Shown here one piece after another: positions 1 to 6,331 of a stretch of DNA of 10,122 nt. The notes beneath the pieces are model-generated. The model saw only the letters and a program-made list of their open reading frames with translations. It made no database searches and had not been told where the DNA came from. Within the stretch, counting starts at the first letter, position 1; the number at the start of each line of letters is the position of its first letter. This DNA is from Streptosporangiaceae bacterium (GTDB lineage Bacteria; Actinomycetota; Actinomycetes; Streptosporangiales; Streptosporangiaceae). The position numbers and the translations under genes were made by a program. Location: contig JASHXW010000482.1 in assembly GCA_030043395.1 (NCBI GenBank), positions 1 to 10,122 on the forward strand. Direction: 5' to 3'.

Positions 1-645
1 GTCATGCGCGACCTGACGCTGGAGAACCCGATCCGGGCGATCAGGGACGTCAGCCACGACATGACCGGCAGGCGCAAGATCCGGCTGGCCAGCGGGCGGG
101 AGATGAGCGCGCTGGAGATACAGCAGGAGTACCTGGCCAAGGCCCGCGCGTTCATCGACGGACGAGGCGCTGACGCGGTCACTGAGCGGGTGCTCGAGTT
201 GTGGGATCGCGCGCTGCGGGCCGTGGAGTCCGGTGACCTGGACCTGATCGCGCGCGACATCGACTGGGTCACCAAGTTCCAGCTCATCGAGCGGTACAAG
301 GCCAAGCACGACCTGCCGCTTGCCTCGCCCAGGGTCGCGCAACTCGACCTGGCCTATCACGACGTGCACCGCGGCCGGGGCCTGTACTACCTGCTGCAGC
401 GCAACGACGCGGTGGAGCGCGTCTGCCGGGACGTGGCGATCTTCGAGGCCAAGTCGGTCCCACCGCAGACCACCAGGGCACGGCTGCGCGGCGACTTCAT
501 CAGGCGCGCGCAGGAGCGGCGCCGCGACTACACCGTCGACTGGGTGCACCTGAAGCTGAACGACCAGGCGCAGCGGACCGTGCTGTGCAAGGACCCGTTC
601 CGGTCGGTGGACGAGCGGGTCGAGAAGCTGATCGCCGGGATGTAG
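1..645 (+). CDS. pafA: Pup--protein ligase PafA, C-terminal part (5' end outside window)
   Basis: PafA joins the C-terminal glutamate of the small protein Pup to lysines of target proteins, using ATP, and so marks them for the actinobacterial proteasome; it is cytoplasmic. The frame is open from base 1, so the apparent ATG at base 4 is an internal methionine and about half of the usual ~450-residue enzyme lies upstream. The visible 214 residues match the second half of the glutamine-synthetase-like domain and the small C-terminal domain. Typical stretches are [20 protein letters not shown] (fragment residues 18-37), the following [15 protein letters not shown] in the middle, and [16 protein letters not shown] at the end. 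The ATP-binding and catalytic N-terminal motifs are not in view. The gene ends 22 bp before a convergent gene. PafA and its depupylase relative Dop share a fold; the wording of these motifs and the pafBC neighbourhood favour PafA. Confidence 0.95.
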   Translation, partial: VMRDLTLENPIRAIRDVSHDMTGRRKIRLASGREMSALEIQQEYLAKARAFIDGRGADAVTERVLELWDRALRAVESGDLDLIARDIDWVTKFQLIERYKAKHDLPLASPRVAQLDLAYHDVHRGRGLYYLLQRNDAVERVCRDVAIFEAKSVPPQTTRARLRGDFIRRAQERRRDYTVDWVHLKLNDQAQRTVLCKDPFRSVDERVEKLIAGM

Positions 646-661
646 CGCCCGCTACCGTGCA

Positions 662-676
662 GGCGGCTCAGCCGCC
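662..676. terminator. short GC stem-loop between convergent pafA and sigma-operon ends
   Basis: A perfect 6-bp inverted repeat, GGCGGC and GCCGCC, closes on the three bases TCA at 668-670. Those three bases are the stop codon (TGA) of the minus-strand gene. The hairpin lies 17 bp after the pafA stop, so it could end transcription from both sides. There is no T-run, which is common for high-GC actinobacterial stem-loops, so terminator function is inferred only from position and symmetry. Confidence 0.35.
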
Positions 677-1954
677 CTCGCCGAGCACCGGGTACGTGCC
701 GCGTGGCAGGCTGACCGTGGCGATCCGCAGGCTGGCCTGCCCGGGCCGCCAGGAGGCCACCTGGAACCTGGTACCGCCGCGCTGCAGCGCTATCACCAGC
801 TGGTGCGTGCTGGCCTGCCAGCCGAACGTCCACTGGTGGCGGGCGTCCGGGCTCTGAGCCGTCCCGTCCAGCACGGTGAGCTGGCCGGTAGTGGTGTCGA
901 TGACTGCCACTTCCGTGCGGAACGCAGCCCCGCCTGCCGCGTGGCTCGTGCTGAGCTGGAGCGCAAGGAAGCGGCTGTCCGAGCTGAAGGTGCCGTCGTA
1001 CCCCCAGGTCATGGGCGGCAGCCGGAGGCTGACCTGCCGATCCGACGCGAGGTCGAGCACGCGCACCAGGCACCCGCCGCAGGTCTTGCCGTAGGCGACC
1101 AGGTCCGGGCTGGCGGCGATGACGTCCGGCAGGGTGCGGACGACCCGTCCCGTGCGCGGATCCCAGAGCTTGAAGAGCACTGCCGACGGCCCCTGGTTGA
1201 CCGGTCCGAGCACCAGGTAGTTGCCCGCCGCCCGCACGGGCTGGTAGCCGGCCGGCAGCGTACGGGGGCTGCCAACTGGCTGTCCGCTGAGCGTGATCTC
1301 CTGCACGGTGGCCGCCGCTGTGCTCATGTCGCTCGACCTGCGACGGTAGGTGACGAGCCACGCCTCGCCGCGCTTTTCTCCCGCTGCGACCGCATACCCG
1401 CTGGCGATAGGCATGGCATTGGCTGCACCGCTGGCGACGAAATAAGCCGGAACAGGCGGCCCGGCGCAGTCGTCCTTGCATTGCGGGGCCGGCCGCTCGG
1501 GCTGAGCCGACCATCCGCCGGCGAGCCTGGTGAAGGCATAGCCGCCGTTGTCTGCCGGCAGGCCGCCGATCGGCTGCAGCGACCTCCTCGCTACCGCGAA
1601 CCAGCCGGTGCTGCGCCCGGTGAGCAGCAGGAGCACGTCGGCGTGGGCGCCCATCGGCAGCCCGCGCAGCCTCGCCGCGGGCTGCGCGTTCCCGCCGTGG
1701 TTCGCTCGCACGGGCTTGCTGGTATGCGGGTGCCTCGTGGAGCCGCCAGCTGGCGCCGTCGCAGGCCGGTGCAGGACGAGCACCGTGACCACCAGGGCGA
1801 GCGCCACGGCACTCGCCGCGACGGCCAAGGTGACCGTGAGCGCGGACCGCCGCCGATTCCTGCGCAGCACCTTGTCGACCAGGTCGGCCGGGGCGTGATG
1901 GTCATCGACGGCCTCGTGCATCGCGGCAGTCAGGCGCAGTTCCAGGTCATTCAT
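668..1954 (-). CDS. Membrane-anchored propeller-like protein, putative regulator of the adjacent ECF sigma factor
   Basis: A 428-residue protein of probable anti-sigma-like role. I chose the ATG at 1954 because it overlaps the sigma gene's stop by 8 bp (ATGAATGA), the usual sign of translational coupling; an upstream in-frame start at 2011 would add 19 residues lying deep inside the sigma gene. Layout: a cytoplasmic N-terminus of about 36 residues ending in RRNRRR, one membrane segment at about 38-62, a Pro/Ser/Thr/His-rich linker to about 95, then an outer domain with repeated strand patterns such as LFKLWDPRTGRVVRTL (260-275), LVRVLDLASDRQV (296-308) and VAVIDTTTGQLTVL (349-362), typical of WD40/YncE-like propellers. 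Two cysteine pairs sit outside the membrane: C159/C163 and C292/C295 (CGGC). There is no zinc anti-sigma motif (HxxxCxxC), so anti-sigma activity is inferred from operon context alone. Confidence 0.75.
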   Translation of the reverse strand: MNDLELRLTAAMHEAVDDHHAPADLVDKVLRRNRRRSALTVTLAVAASAVALALVVTVLVLHRPATAPAGGSTRHPHTSKPVRANHGGNAQPAARLRGLPMGAHADVLLLLTGRSTGWFAVARRSLQPIGGLPADNGGYAFTRLAGGWSAQPERPAPQCKDDCAGPPVPAYFVASGAANAMPIASGYAVAAGEKRGEAWLVTYRRRSSDMSTAAATVQEITLSGQPVGSPRTLPAGYQPVRAAGNYLVLGPVNQGPSAVLFKLWDPRTGRVVRTLPDVIAASPDLVAYGKTCGGCLVRVLDLASDRQVSLRLPPMTWGYDGTFSSDSRFLALQLSTSHAAGGAAFRTEVAVIDTTTGQLTVLDGTAQSPDARHQWTFGWQASTHQLVIALQRGGTRFQVASWRPGQASLRIATVSLPRGTYPVLGEGG

Positions 1955-2489
1955 CGCCAGAGCCCTCCCTGCGAGCAGCCGGGGCCGTGGAGGCGGACCC
2001 GGACTGCTCACGCAGCCTGGTCAGGGCCCGCGCGGCATGCGTCTTGACCGATCCGACGCTGCAGCCGAGCGTGACGGCGATCTCAGCTTCAGGCAAGCCA
2101 TCGAAATATCGCAGAACGACCACCGCTCGCTGACGTGGTGGCAGGCAAGCGATCGCCCTGATCAGGTAATCCCTGTCGGCGACCGCAGCTGCGCTATCGG
2201 GCACGCCGGGATCAGCAGCGGCGGACTGCAGTGAGATCTCTGGCCGGCGAGCTAGCCGGCGCCAGCGATCGACAGACGCGTTGACGAGGATGCCGCGGAC
2301 GTAGCGCTCCGGCTCGCCGGTCTGGCACACCCTGGGCCAGTGCCGGTACGCGCGCTCGAGCGCGAGCTGGAGCAGGTCCTCGGCCTCTGCCCAGTTCTGG
2401 CCGGTCAGCAGGAAGGCGGTTCGCAGCAGGCTGCTCGAGCGAGCGCGCACGAACTCCTCGAAGGATGCCTGCGGCTCGCGCGCCCTCAT
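1947..2489 (-). CDS. SigE-family ECF RNA polymerase sigma factor
   Basis: A 180-residue extracytoplasmic-function sigma factor, which directs RNA polymerase to a small set of promoters. Region 2 spans about residues 10-80: FEEFVRARSSSLLRTAFLLTG opens it, AEDLLQLALERAYRHW covers the polymerase-binding and -10-reading part, and YVRGILVNASVDRWRR closes it. Region 4 spans about 106-162, with LPPRQRAVVVLRYFDGL followed by the helix-turn-helix EAEIAVTLGCSVGSVKTHAA that reads the -35 element. The short linker and these signatures fit the actinobacterial SigE-like family (TIGR02983 type). This is a family name; the protein need not be the orthologue of Streptomyces or mycobacterial SigE. The gene overlaps the downstream membrane protein by 8 bp, so the two are made together. 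I see no strong Shine-Dalgarno sequence at this start. A candidate ECF-type promoter lies just upstream. Confidence 0.92.
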   Translation of the reverse strand: MRAREPQASFEEFVRARSSSLLRTAFLLTGQNWAEAEDLLQLALERAYRHWPRVCQTGEPERYVRGILVNASVDRWRRLARRPEISLQSAAADPGVPDSAAAVADRDYLIRAIACLPPRQRAVVVLRYFDGLPEAEIAVTLGCSVGSVKTHAARALTRLREQSGSASTAPAARREGSGDE

Positions 2490-2513
2490 GTCTTGCTAAC
2501 GCCGCCCTCGGTC

Positions 2514-2542
2514 GAGACGTTGACATGGCAATCACACTTTCA
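2514..2542 (-). promoter_or_regulatory. Candidate ECF-type promoter of the sigma-factor operon
   Basis: On the minus strand, TGAAAG (2542-2537) is followed after 17 bp by CGTCTC (2519-2514). ECF promoters commonly pair a GAAC-like -35 with a CGTC -10 at 16-17 bp. Transcription would start near 2507, about 18 bases before the ATG. If real, the sigma factor may activate its own operon. The -35 is imperfect and one match of this size can occur by chance. Confidence 0.25.
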
Positions 2543-2556
2543 CGTCAGCGCGGTAA

Positions 2557-2586
2557 GCGACATCGCGCGATAAGCCATGCCATACT
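2557..2586 (+). promoter_or_regulatory. Candidate housekeeping-type promoter of the phosphatase gene
   Basis: GCGACA (2557-2562, four of six bases of TTGACA) and CATACT (2581-2586, four of six of TATAAT) are separated by 18 bp. Transcription would begin near 2593, giving a leader of about 12 bases to the GTG at 2605 or about 75 to the ATG at 2668. The match is weak. It is the best-spaced pair I found in the 115-bp divergent spacer. Confidence 0.22.
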
Positions 2587-2604
2587 GGATCACCACTCAA
2601 GATC

Positions 2605-4023
2605 GTGGCAGACGATGTGCTCGACGCTGCGATCCCGCCGAACCTGGCAGGCCCTCCTGGGGGTGGGATGATCGGCGTCGGCAACGGCGAGACGAATGGC
2701 AGCGGCCCCTGGCAGGTGTTCACCGCCAGCGCGGTAGGGGCGTATCACATTAGGGCCGGCAACCGGACCGAAGACGCCGTCGCGACCGCGAGGTTCGGGC
2801 CAGGGGAGCCTGGCAGCTTCGCCGCGCTCGCCGTGGCCGACGGCCACGGGCACTCGCGCCACTTCCGCAGCGACCGCGGCTCGGCGATGGCGGTCGCCGA
2901 AGGCATATCGGCAGCTGTCAGCTGGGCACAGTCACTGCCTGACCGTTCGGCGATCACGAACGCGGCCACCCGGCAACTCGTCGCCGACATCATCGCCAGG
3001 TGGCGAGCGAGTGTGGCCGCTGACCTGGCAGCCGACCCAATCGGCCCCGATCAGGCCAGCTCCGTCTCCCCCGGAGACCCCGCTGAGATCCCGTACGGAT
3101 CGACGCTCCTGCTCACGGTGCTGCTCGGCAACGTAGCCGTGCTCGCCCAGATCGGGGACGGCGACATGGTGCTGATCGGACCCGATGGCCGGCACGTGGC
3201 CCCGGTGCCCGGCGACAGCAGGCTGGACGGCAGGCAGACGACGAGCCTGTGCCAGCCCGACGCGCACGGCGCGTTCCGCGTCGCGGTAACGGACCTGACG
3301 GCAACCCCGGCGTTCGCGATCTTCGCCGCGACCGATGGCTACGGCAACGCGCAGGCTGAGGAAGACTGGCAGGCCGTCTTCGCCGCCGACCTGGTCAGGC
3401 TCGCGATCAAGCACGGGGCTGGCTGGCTAGGTGGCCAGCTCGACGCGTGGACCGAGGTCTGCGCCTCAGCGGAGGGGAGCGGCGACGACTCAACCGCCGC
3501 GCTCGCGATCAACACCGGACTAGCCGGGCACCTGTCCGCCGCGCCGCCGCGCCGGGCGCGCGCCAGCGGCACCACGGAGCCCGCGAGGCTGACGGTCCCC
3601 GCGGCGGACGGCTGGCTGCCACCGGTAACAACGCCGGCGGCCGACAACGACAAGACGCTGATCGAGCGGGACCACACTCTGGTCGACCCGGACGTCGTGA
3701 CCGCCAGCAGCCAGAAGACGCTGCGGGTTGAGCCGGACGCGGGCGACTGGCCGCCGGGATCGGGAGCGCCAGCGGATCCGGGGCCGGGCAGCCCCCCCAG
3801 GTCGCCCAAGCCAGCCAGGCGGCCCCGGGCCAGGCTGAGGCGCAGGAACGTCCTGCTGCTTGCCGGACTTCTCATCGTCATCGTCGCCGTGGTCGTGGTT
3901 TTCCTGCTGCGCTCGCATTCGCCAAAGCCGACTGGCCCAGGGCTCTCGCGGGCTCCTGCCCCGTCCGCGAGCGCGAGGAAGTCGAGCGGGCCCGGCGTGT
4001 CCAAGGCGCACAGCCGCAGCTAG
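2605..4023 (+). CDS. PP2C-type serine/threonine protein phosphatase with C-terminal membrane anchor
   Basis: A 472-residue metal-dependent phosphatase that would remove phosphate from Ser/Thr of proteins. The catalytic domain covers about residues 37-305 and keeps the PP2C metal-site motifs in order: RTEDAV (54-59), VADGHGHS (77-84), YGSTLLL (164-170), QIGDGDMVLI (182-191), ATDGYG (242-247) and GDDSTAAL (293-300). A Pro/Ala-rich linker with many charged residues follows (about 311-410), then basic RARLRRR, a membrane segment at about 415-436 and a short Ser/Pro/Lys tail outside. The phosphatase domain therefore faces the cytoplasm. Start choice is open: GTG at 2605 has no clear ribosome site, while ATG at 2668 (residue 22) follows GGGGGTGGG and keeps the whole domain. 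The gene is divergent from the sigma operon and may share regulation with it. No cognate kinase gene is in the window, and the substrate is unknown. Confidence 0.9.
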   Translation: MADDVLDAAIPPNLAGPPGGGMIGVGNGETNGSGPWQVFTASAVGAYHIRAGNRTEDAVATARFGPGEPGSFAALAVADGHGHSRHFRSDRGSAMAVAEGISAAVSWAQSLPDRSAITNAATRQLVADIIARWRASVAADLAADPIGPDQASSVSPGDPAEIPYGSTLLLTVLLGNVAVLAQIGDGDMVLIGPDGRHVAPVPGDSRLDGRQTTSLCQPDAHGAFRVAVTDLTATPAFAIFAATDGYGNAQAEEDWQAVFAADLVRLAIKHGAGWLGGQLDAWTEVCASAEGSGDDSTAALAINTGLAGHLSAAPPRRARASGTTEPARLTVPAADGWLPPVTTPAADNDKTLIERDHTLVDPDVVTASSQKTLRVEPDAGDWPPGSGAPADPGPGSPPRSPKPARRPRARLRRRNVLLLAGLLIVIVAVVVVFLLRSHSPKPTGPGLSRAPAPSASARKSSGPGVSKAHSRS

Positions 4024-4040
4024 CCGCAACTAGGGAATAA

Positions 4041-4065
4041 GCAGCCGGCATCTCACGACGGCTGC
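4041..4065 (+). terminator. Stem-loop after the phosphatase gene
   Basis: GCAGCCG (4041-4047) and CGGCTGC (4059-4065) form a perfect 7-bp stem around an 11-base loop, starting 18 bp after the phosphatase stop codon. No T-run follows. Position suggests a terminator. The 3' arm runs into the 11-bp direct repeats, so a regulatory role is also possible. Confidence 0.4.
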
Positions 4066-4094
4066 AGGCAACCCGCAGCTAACTCACAGCTAAC
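4062..4094. repeat. Three tandem 11-bp direct repeats before the FKBP gene
   Basis: Three head-to-tail 11-bp units lie at 4062-4072, 4073-4083 and 4084-4094. Their 8-base cores are CAGGCAAC, CAGCTAAC and CAGCTAAC; read on the minus strand they become GTTGCCTG, GTTAGCTG and GTTAGCTG. The adjacent 11-mers on either side do not match. One helical turn per unit is the arrangement bound by OmpR/PhoP-type response regulators, so this may be an operator. It lies about 130 bp upstream of the FKBP start. The binding protein is unknown. Confidence 0.4.
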
Positions 4095-4224
4095 CGGGAG
4101 AGCGCTGACGGCAGCCGGAGTCGGCGGGGCCGGTAGGCTCGCAGTGAACATCTGTGATCGATCTTCCGCTCTGACAACCTTCCGCACTGCCTGACAGCAC
4201 GGAACTTTTCGCAAAAGGACTCTC

Positions 4225-5175
4225 ATGCGACGCCTGTTCGCCGCGCTGCTCGCACCAGTCGCCGTGACCGCGGTGCTCGCCGGTTGCTCGTCTTCACCGA
4301 GCCCGGCGGCCGACACCAACAAAGCGGTCAAGGTGACAGGGACTGCCAGCACCGCACCGACCGTCTCCATCCCGGCGAAGCCCGCCAGCAAGAACCTGGT
4401 GACCAGGACCCTGATTGCAGGCCATGGGGCGAAGCTGACCGCCGATGACTCTTACCTTGCCAACTTCGACATTTACGTGTGGCACGGCAAGACCAGCAAG
4501 CAGCTGATCTCGACCTACAAGTCGACACCCCAGGTGCTGCCCGTGACGATGGGCCTGACCGGCCTGCAGCAGGCGCTCGCCGGCCAGCGGGTGGGCGCCC
4601 GCGTGCTCGCGGTCCTGCCGCCGAAGTACGCCTACGGCTCGAAGGGCAATTCTGAGATCGGCGTCACCGGCTCGGACACGATGGTCTGGGTGATCGACCT
4701 GCTCAAGGAGTTCCCGCCGGACGCGAGCGCCGTCGGCCAGCACGTCACCGACGGCGGGGGCAAGCTGCCCACGGTCTCGACAACTCCAGGTACCACCACG
4801 GCGCCGTCGGTTGAGATCCCCAAGAACTCGCCGCCGAGCAAGCTCGTGGTCACCACGCTGATCCGGGGCTCGGGCGCGACGATCCAGAAGGATCAGTCGA
4901 TCGTCGTGCGGTACGAGGGCGTGATCTGGCGTACCGGCAAGACGTTCAACACCAACTGGCCGTCCGCGACCGAGCCGACGCTGCCGCCGAACGTCTTCAC
5001 GCTCGGCCAGCTCATCCCGGCCTGGAACACCGGCTTGATCGGCCAGAAGGTCGGCAGCCGGGTGATGCTCGTGGTCCCGCCGGCGGAGGGCTACGGCAAG
5101 AAGGGCAGCCCGCAGGTTGGCATCAAGGGAACTGACACCCTGGTGTTCGTGGTGGACATCCTCGCCGTCGCGTAG
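4225..5175 (+). CDS. Lipoprotein with two FKBP-type peptidyl-prolyl isomerase domains
   Basis: A 316-residue exported lipoprotein expected to speed proline cis-trans isomerisation during folding of proteins outside the membrane. The signal peptide MRRLFAALLAPVAVTAVLAG ends in a lipobox (LAGC, lipidated C21), followed by a Ser/Pro/Thr-rich spacer. FKBP domain 1 spans about 56-162 and domain 2 about 205-314, joined by a Thr/Pro/Gly-rich linker. Domain 2 keeps key FKBP positions: VVRYEGVIW (Y230), FNTNW (F241), the pocket tryptophan W267 in PAWNTGLIGQKVGSR, EGYGKKG (Y290) and F308; the usual catalytic-pocket aspartate is N242. Domain 1 is weaker: leucine or alanine stands where the pocket tryptophan should be (LQQAL), though KYAYGSKG (Y137) remains. 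AAAAGGA five bases before the ATG supports this start. Actinobacteria often carry such a lipoprotein between pafA and pafBC; the small stand-alone FKBP often beside it is absent from this interval. Confidence 0.92.
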   Translation: MRRLFAALLAPVAVTAVLAGCSSSPSPAADTNKAVKVTGTASTAPTVSIPAKPASKNLVTRTLIAGHGAKLTADDSYLANFDIYVWHGKTSKQLISTYKSTPQVLPVTMGLTGLQQALAGQRVGARVLAVLPPKYAYGSKGNSEIGVTGSDTMVWVIDLLKEFPPDASAVGQHVTDGGGKLPTVSTTPGTTTAPSVEIPKNSPPSKLVVTTLIRGSGATIQKDQSIVVRYEGVIWRTGKTFNTNWPSATEPTLPPNVFTLGQLIPAWNTGLIGQKVGSRVMLVVPPAEGYGKKGSPQVGIKGTDTLVFVVDILAVA

Positions 5176-5192
5176 TCGAGGCTGAGCTCGTC

Positions 5193-5230
5193 GCTGCCCT
5201 GGCAGCCGGTCAGGCCGGCACCAGGGCAGC
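5193..5230. terminator. Long stem-loop terminator between convergent FKBP and DUF3866 genes
   Basis: GCTGCCCTGG (5193-5202) pairs perfectly with CCAGGGCAGC (5221-5230). Inside it GCCGG (5205-5209) pairs with CCGGC (5215-5219) around a five-base loop, giving 15 base pairs with one small internal bulge. It starts 18 bp after the FKBP stop and covers the last codons and stop (5210-5212, in the loop) of the DUF3866 gene. Its position suits a two-way terminator. No T-run follows on either strand. Confidence 0.6.
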
Positions 5231-6319
5231 GGCATGCCGGCCTGCGGCCGCGGCAGCGAGGAAGTACGCGGGGTCGGCGTCCAGGCCCCGGCCCATCGTC
5301 GACAGCGGCACGGGGCACGCGGCCAGCACGTCCGCCAGGCCAGCGACGCTGATCCTGACCAGTTCGTGCCGCTGGCCGAGCGGCTCGGCCTGGCTGGCCA
5401 CCAGTGCTCCCAGCTCTCCGGGCAACTCGGGCACGACGACGTCTGCCCTGGCCAGGGCGACCCGCCCGTACGCGGTCAGGCTGTGATGCGAGACCCCGCG
5501 ATGCCGCTCCCGCGGGTCGGCCCCGCTGATCCGCAAGCAGGCGACCGGGCGGCCGCCCAGCACGGCCACGGCGTTGACCGCCTCCCCGCAGGCGACCCCC
5601 GAGAAGCCCCACCTGGTGCCAGTCCCGAGGTTCCCAGGTCCCTGGGACACCACGACGAACTCGGCGCCGAGCGCGTGCCTGGCCGCGAGCAGGCCGCTGT
5701 GCAGGGTGACCGCCTCCAGGTCACCGCCGAACGCCTGGCCGACCGTGATCGTCCCGGCTAGCCAGCCGATCTCGCGCAGCTGGGCAGCCGTGCGGGAGAA
5801 CCAGGCAGGCAGCGCACCTCCGTCCAGCATGACGTAGCCGACCCGCGGCCCAGGTGCTCCGCCCGGCTGCTTGCCTGTTCCGGACGCCAGGCGCCGCTCG
5901 GCACGGTAAGCGGCTAGCACGGCGGGCAGCGCGGAGTGCAAATCGGCTACTACCACTGGCATGCCGCCCAGGTCATCGGCGTCCCGGAGGATCTCGTGGT
6001 AGGGCGAGCCCTGCTCGTCTGCTCCGGCCACGATCGCCTGCAGGGGCGTGTACCTGGCCTTGACCAGGTGCCCGGGATCATCGGTGTCATCAGGAAGCCG
6101 GCCGGGAACGGCGATGACGAGCGCGTACCCGCCGGTTCCCAGGCCCAGGTCGAGCGCGCTGGTGTTGAGCAGCACCTCGTCGCCGGGCTCGGGGCGGCCG
6201 GTGAGCCGGGGATACGCAAGAGCCCGCAGCGCTGCGCCGGCCACGTCGACGTCGAGCTCGACGGCGCCAGCCCACTCGCGCCTGACCGCCCGCACGACGC
6301 CACGACGCCACCTGATCAC
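5210..6319 (-). CDS. DUF3866 family protein of unknown function
   Basis: A 369-residue protein that I recognise as the DUF3866 family, often found beside pafBC in actinobacteria; no biochemical role is established that I know of. No signal peptide or membrane segment is seen, so it is probably cytoplasmic. The N-terminus MIRWRRGVVRAVRREWAGAV leads to a small beta-rich part (about 1-75). The conserved core is about 224-290: SQGPGNLGTGTRWGFSG (225-241), ACGEAVNA (243-250), LGGRPVACLRISGADPRERH and RGVSHHSLTA. The cluster D268, R270, E271, H273, H278 and H279, with earlier DLHSALP (126-132) and TLHSGL (205-210), looks like a metal or active site, but that is inference. The start is GTG, with no Shine-Dalgarno but a TAGCCT hexamer six bases upstream, suggesting leaderless translation. 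It is convergent with the FKBP gene and divergent from pafB. Confidence 0.85.
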   Translation of the reverse strand: MIRWRRGVVRAVRREWAGAVELDVDVAGAALRALAYPRLTGRPEPGDEVLLNTSALDLGLGTGGYALVIAVPGRLPDDTDDPGHLVKARYTPLQAIVAGADEQGSPYHEILRDADDLGGMPVVVADLHSALPAVLAAYRAERRLASGTGKQPGGAPGPRVGYVMLDGGALPAWFSRTAAQLREIGWLAGTITVGQAFGGDLEAVTLHSGLLAARHALGAEFVVVSQGPGNLGTGTRWGFSGVACGEAVNAVAVLGGRPVACLRISGADPRERHRGVSHHSLTAYGRVALARADVVVPELPGELGALVASQAEPLGQRHELVRISVAGLADVLAACPVPLSTMGRGLDADPAYFLAAAAAGRHAAALVPA

Positions 6320-6325
6320 TGTGGC

Positions 6326-6331
6326 AGGCTA
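6326..6331 (-). promoter_or_regulatory. Candidate -10 element for leaderless DUF3866 transcript
   Basis: On the minus strand TAGCCT (6331-6326) fits the actinobacterial TANNNT -10 pattern. Six bases separate it from the GTG start at 6319, so transcription would begin on the start codon itself. This explains the lack of a ribosome-binding site. No good -35 was seen 17-18 bp upstream. Confidence 0.4.

Noticed and set aside
803..2047. Long plus-strand open frame (414 codons) opposite the sigma operon
   Set aside because: It is the antisense shadow of two genes with clear sigma-factor and membrane-protein features. Its translation is Arg/His/Gly-rich with no domain, and it has no promoter or ribosome site.
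2520..2525. Perfect TTGACA on the plus strand as a -35 for the phosphatase gene
   Set aside because: No TANNNT-like hexamer lies 16-19 bp downstream (the bases there are CGTCAG/GTCAGC). Kept only as a curiosity.
4169..4177. Minus-strand TTGTCAGAG, close to the PafBC-type damage motif (TTGTCRGTG)
   Set aside because: No TANNNT element follows at 8 bp, and on that strand it points away from any start codon, towards the end of the phosphatase gene. Probably chance.
4171..4196. CTGACA repeated 20 bp apart before the FKBP gene, considered as tandem -35 elements
   Set aside because: No acceptable -10 at proper spacing from either copy. A TAGGCT at 4134-4139 is upstream of both and has no -35 of its own.
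4294..5235. Minus-strand open frame (313 codons) opposite the FKBP gene
   Set aside because: High-GC antisense shadow. The plus strand carries a lipobox and two recognisable FKBP domains, and the minus translation is low-complexity Arg/Gly/His with no known motif.
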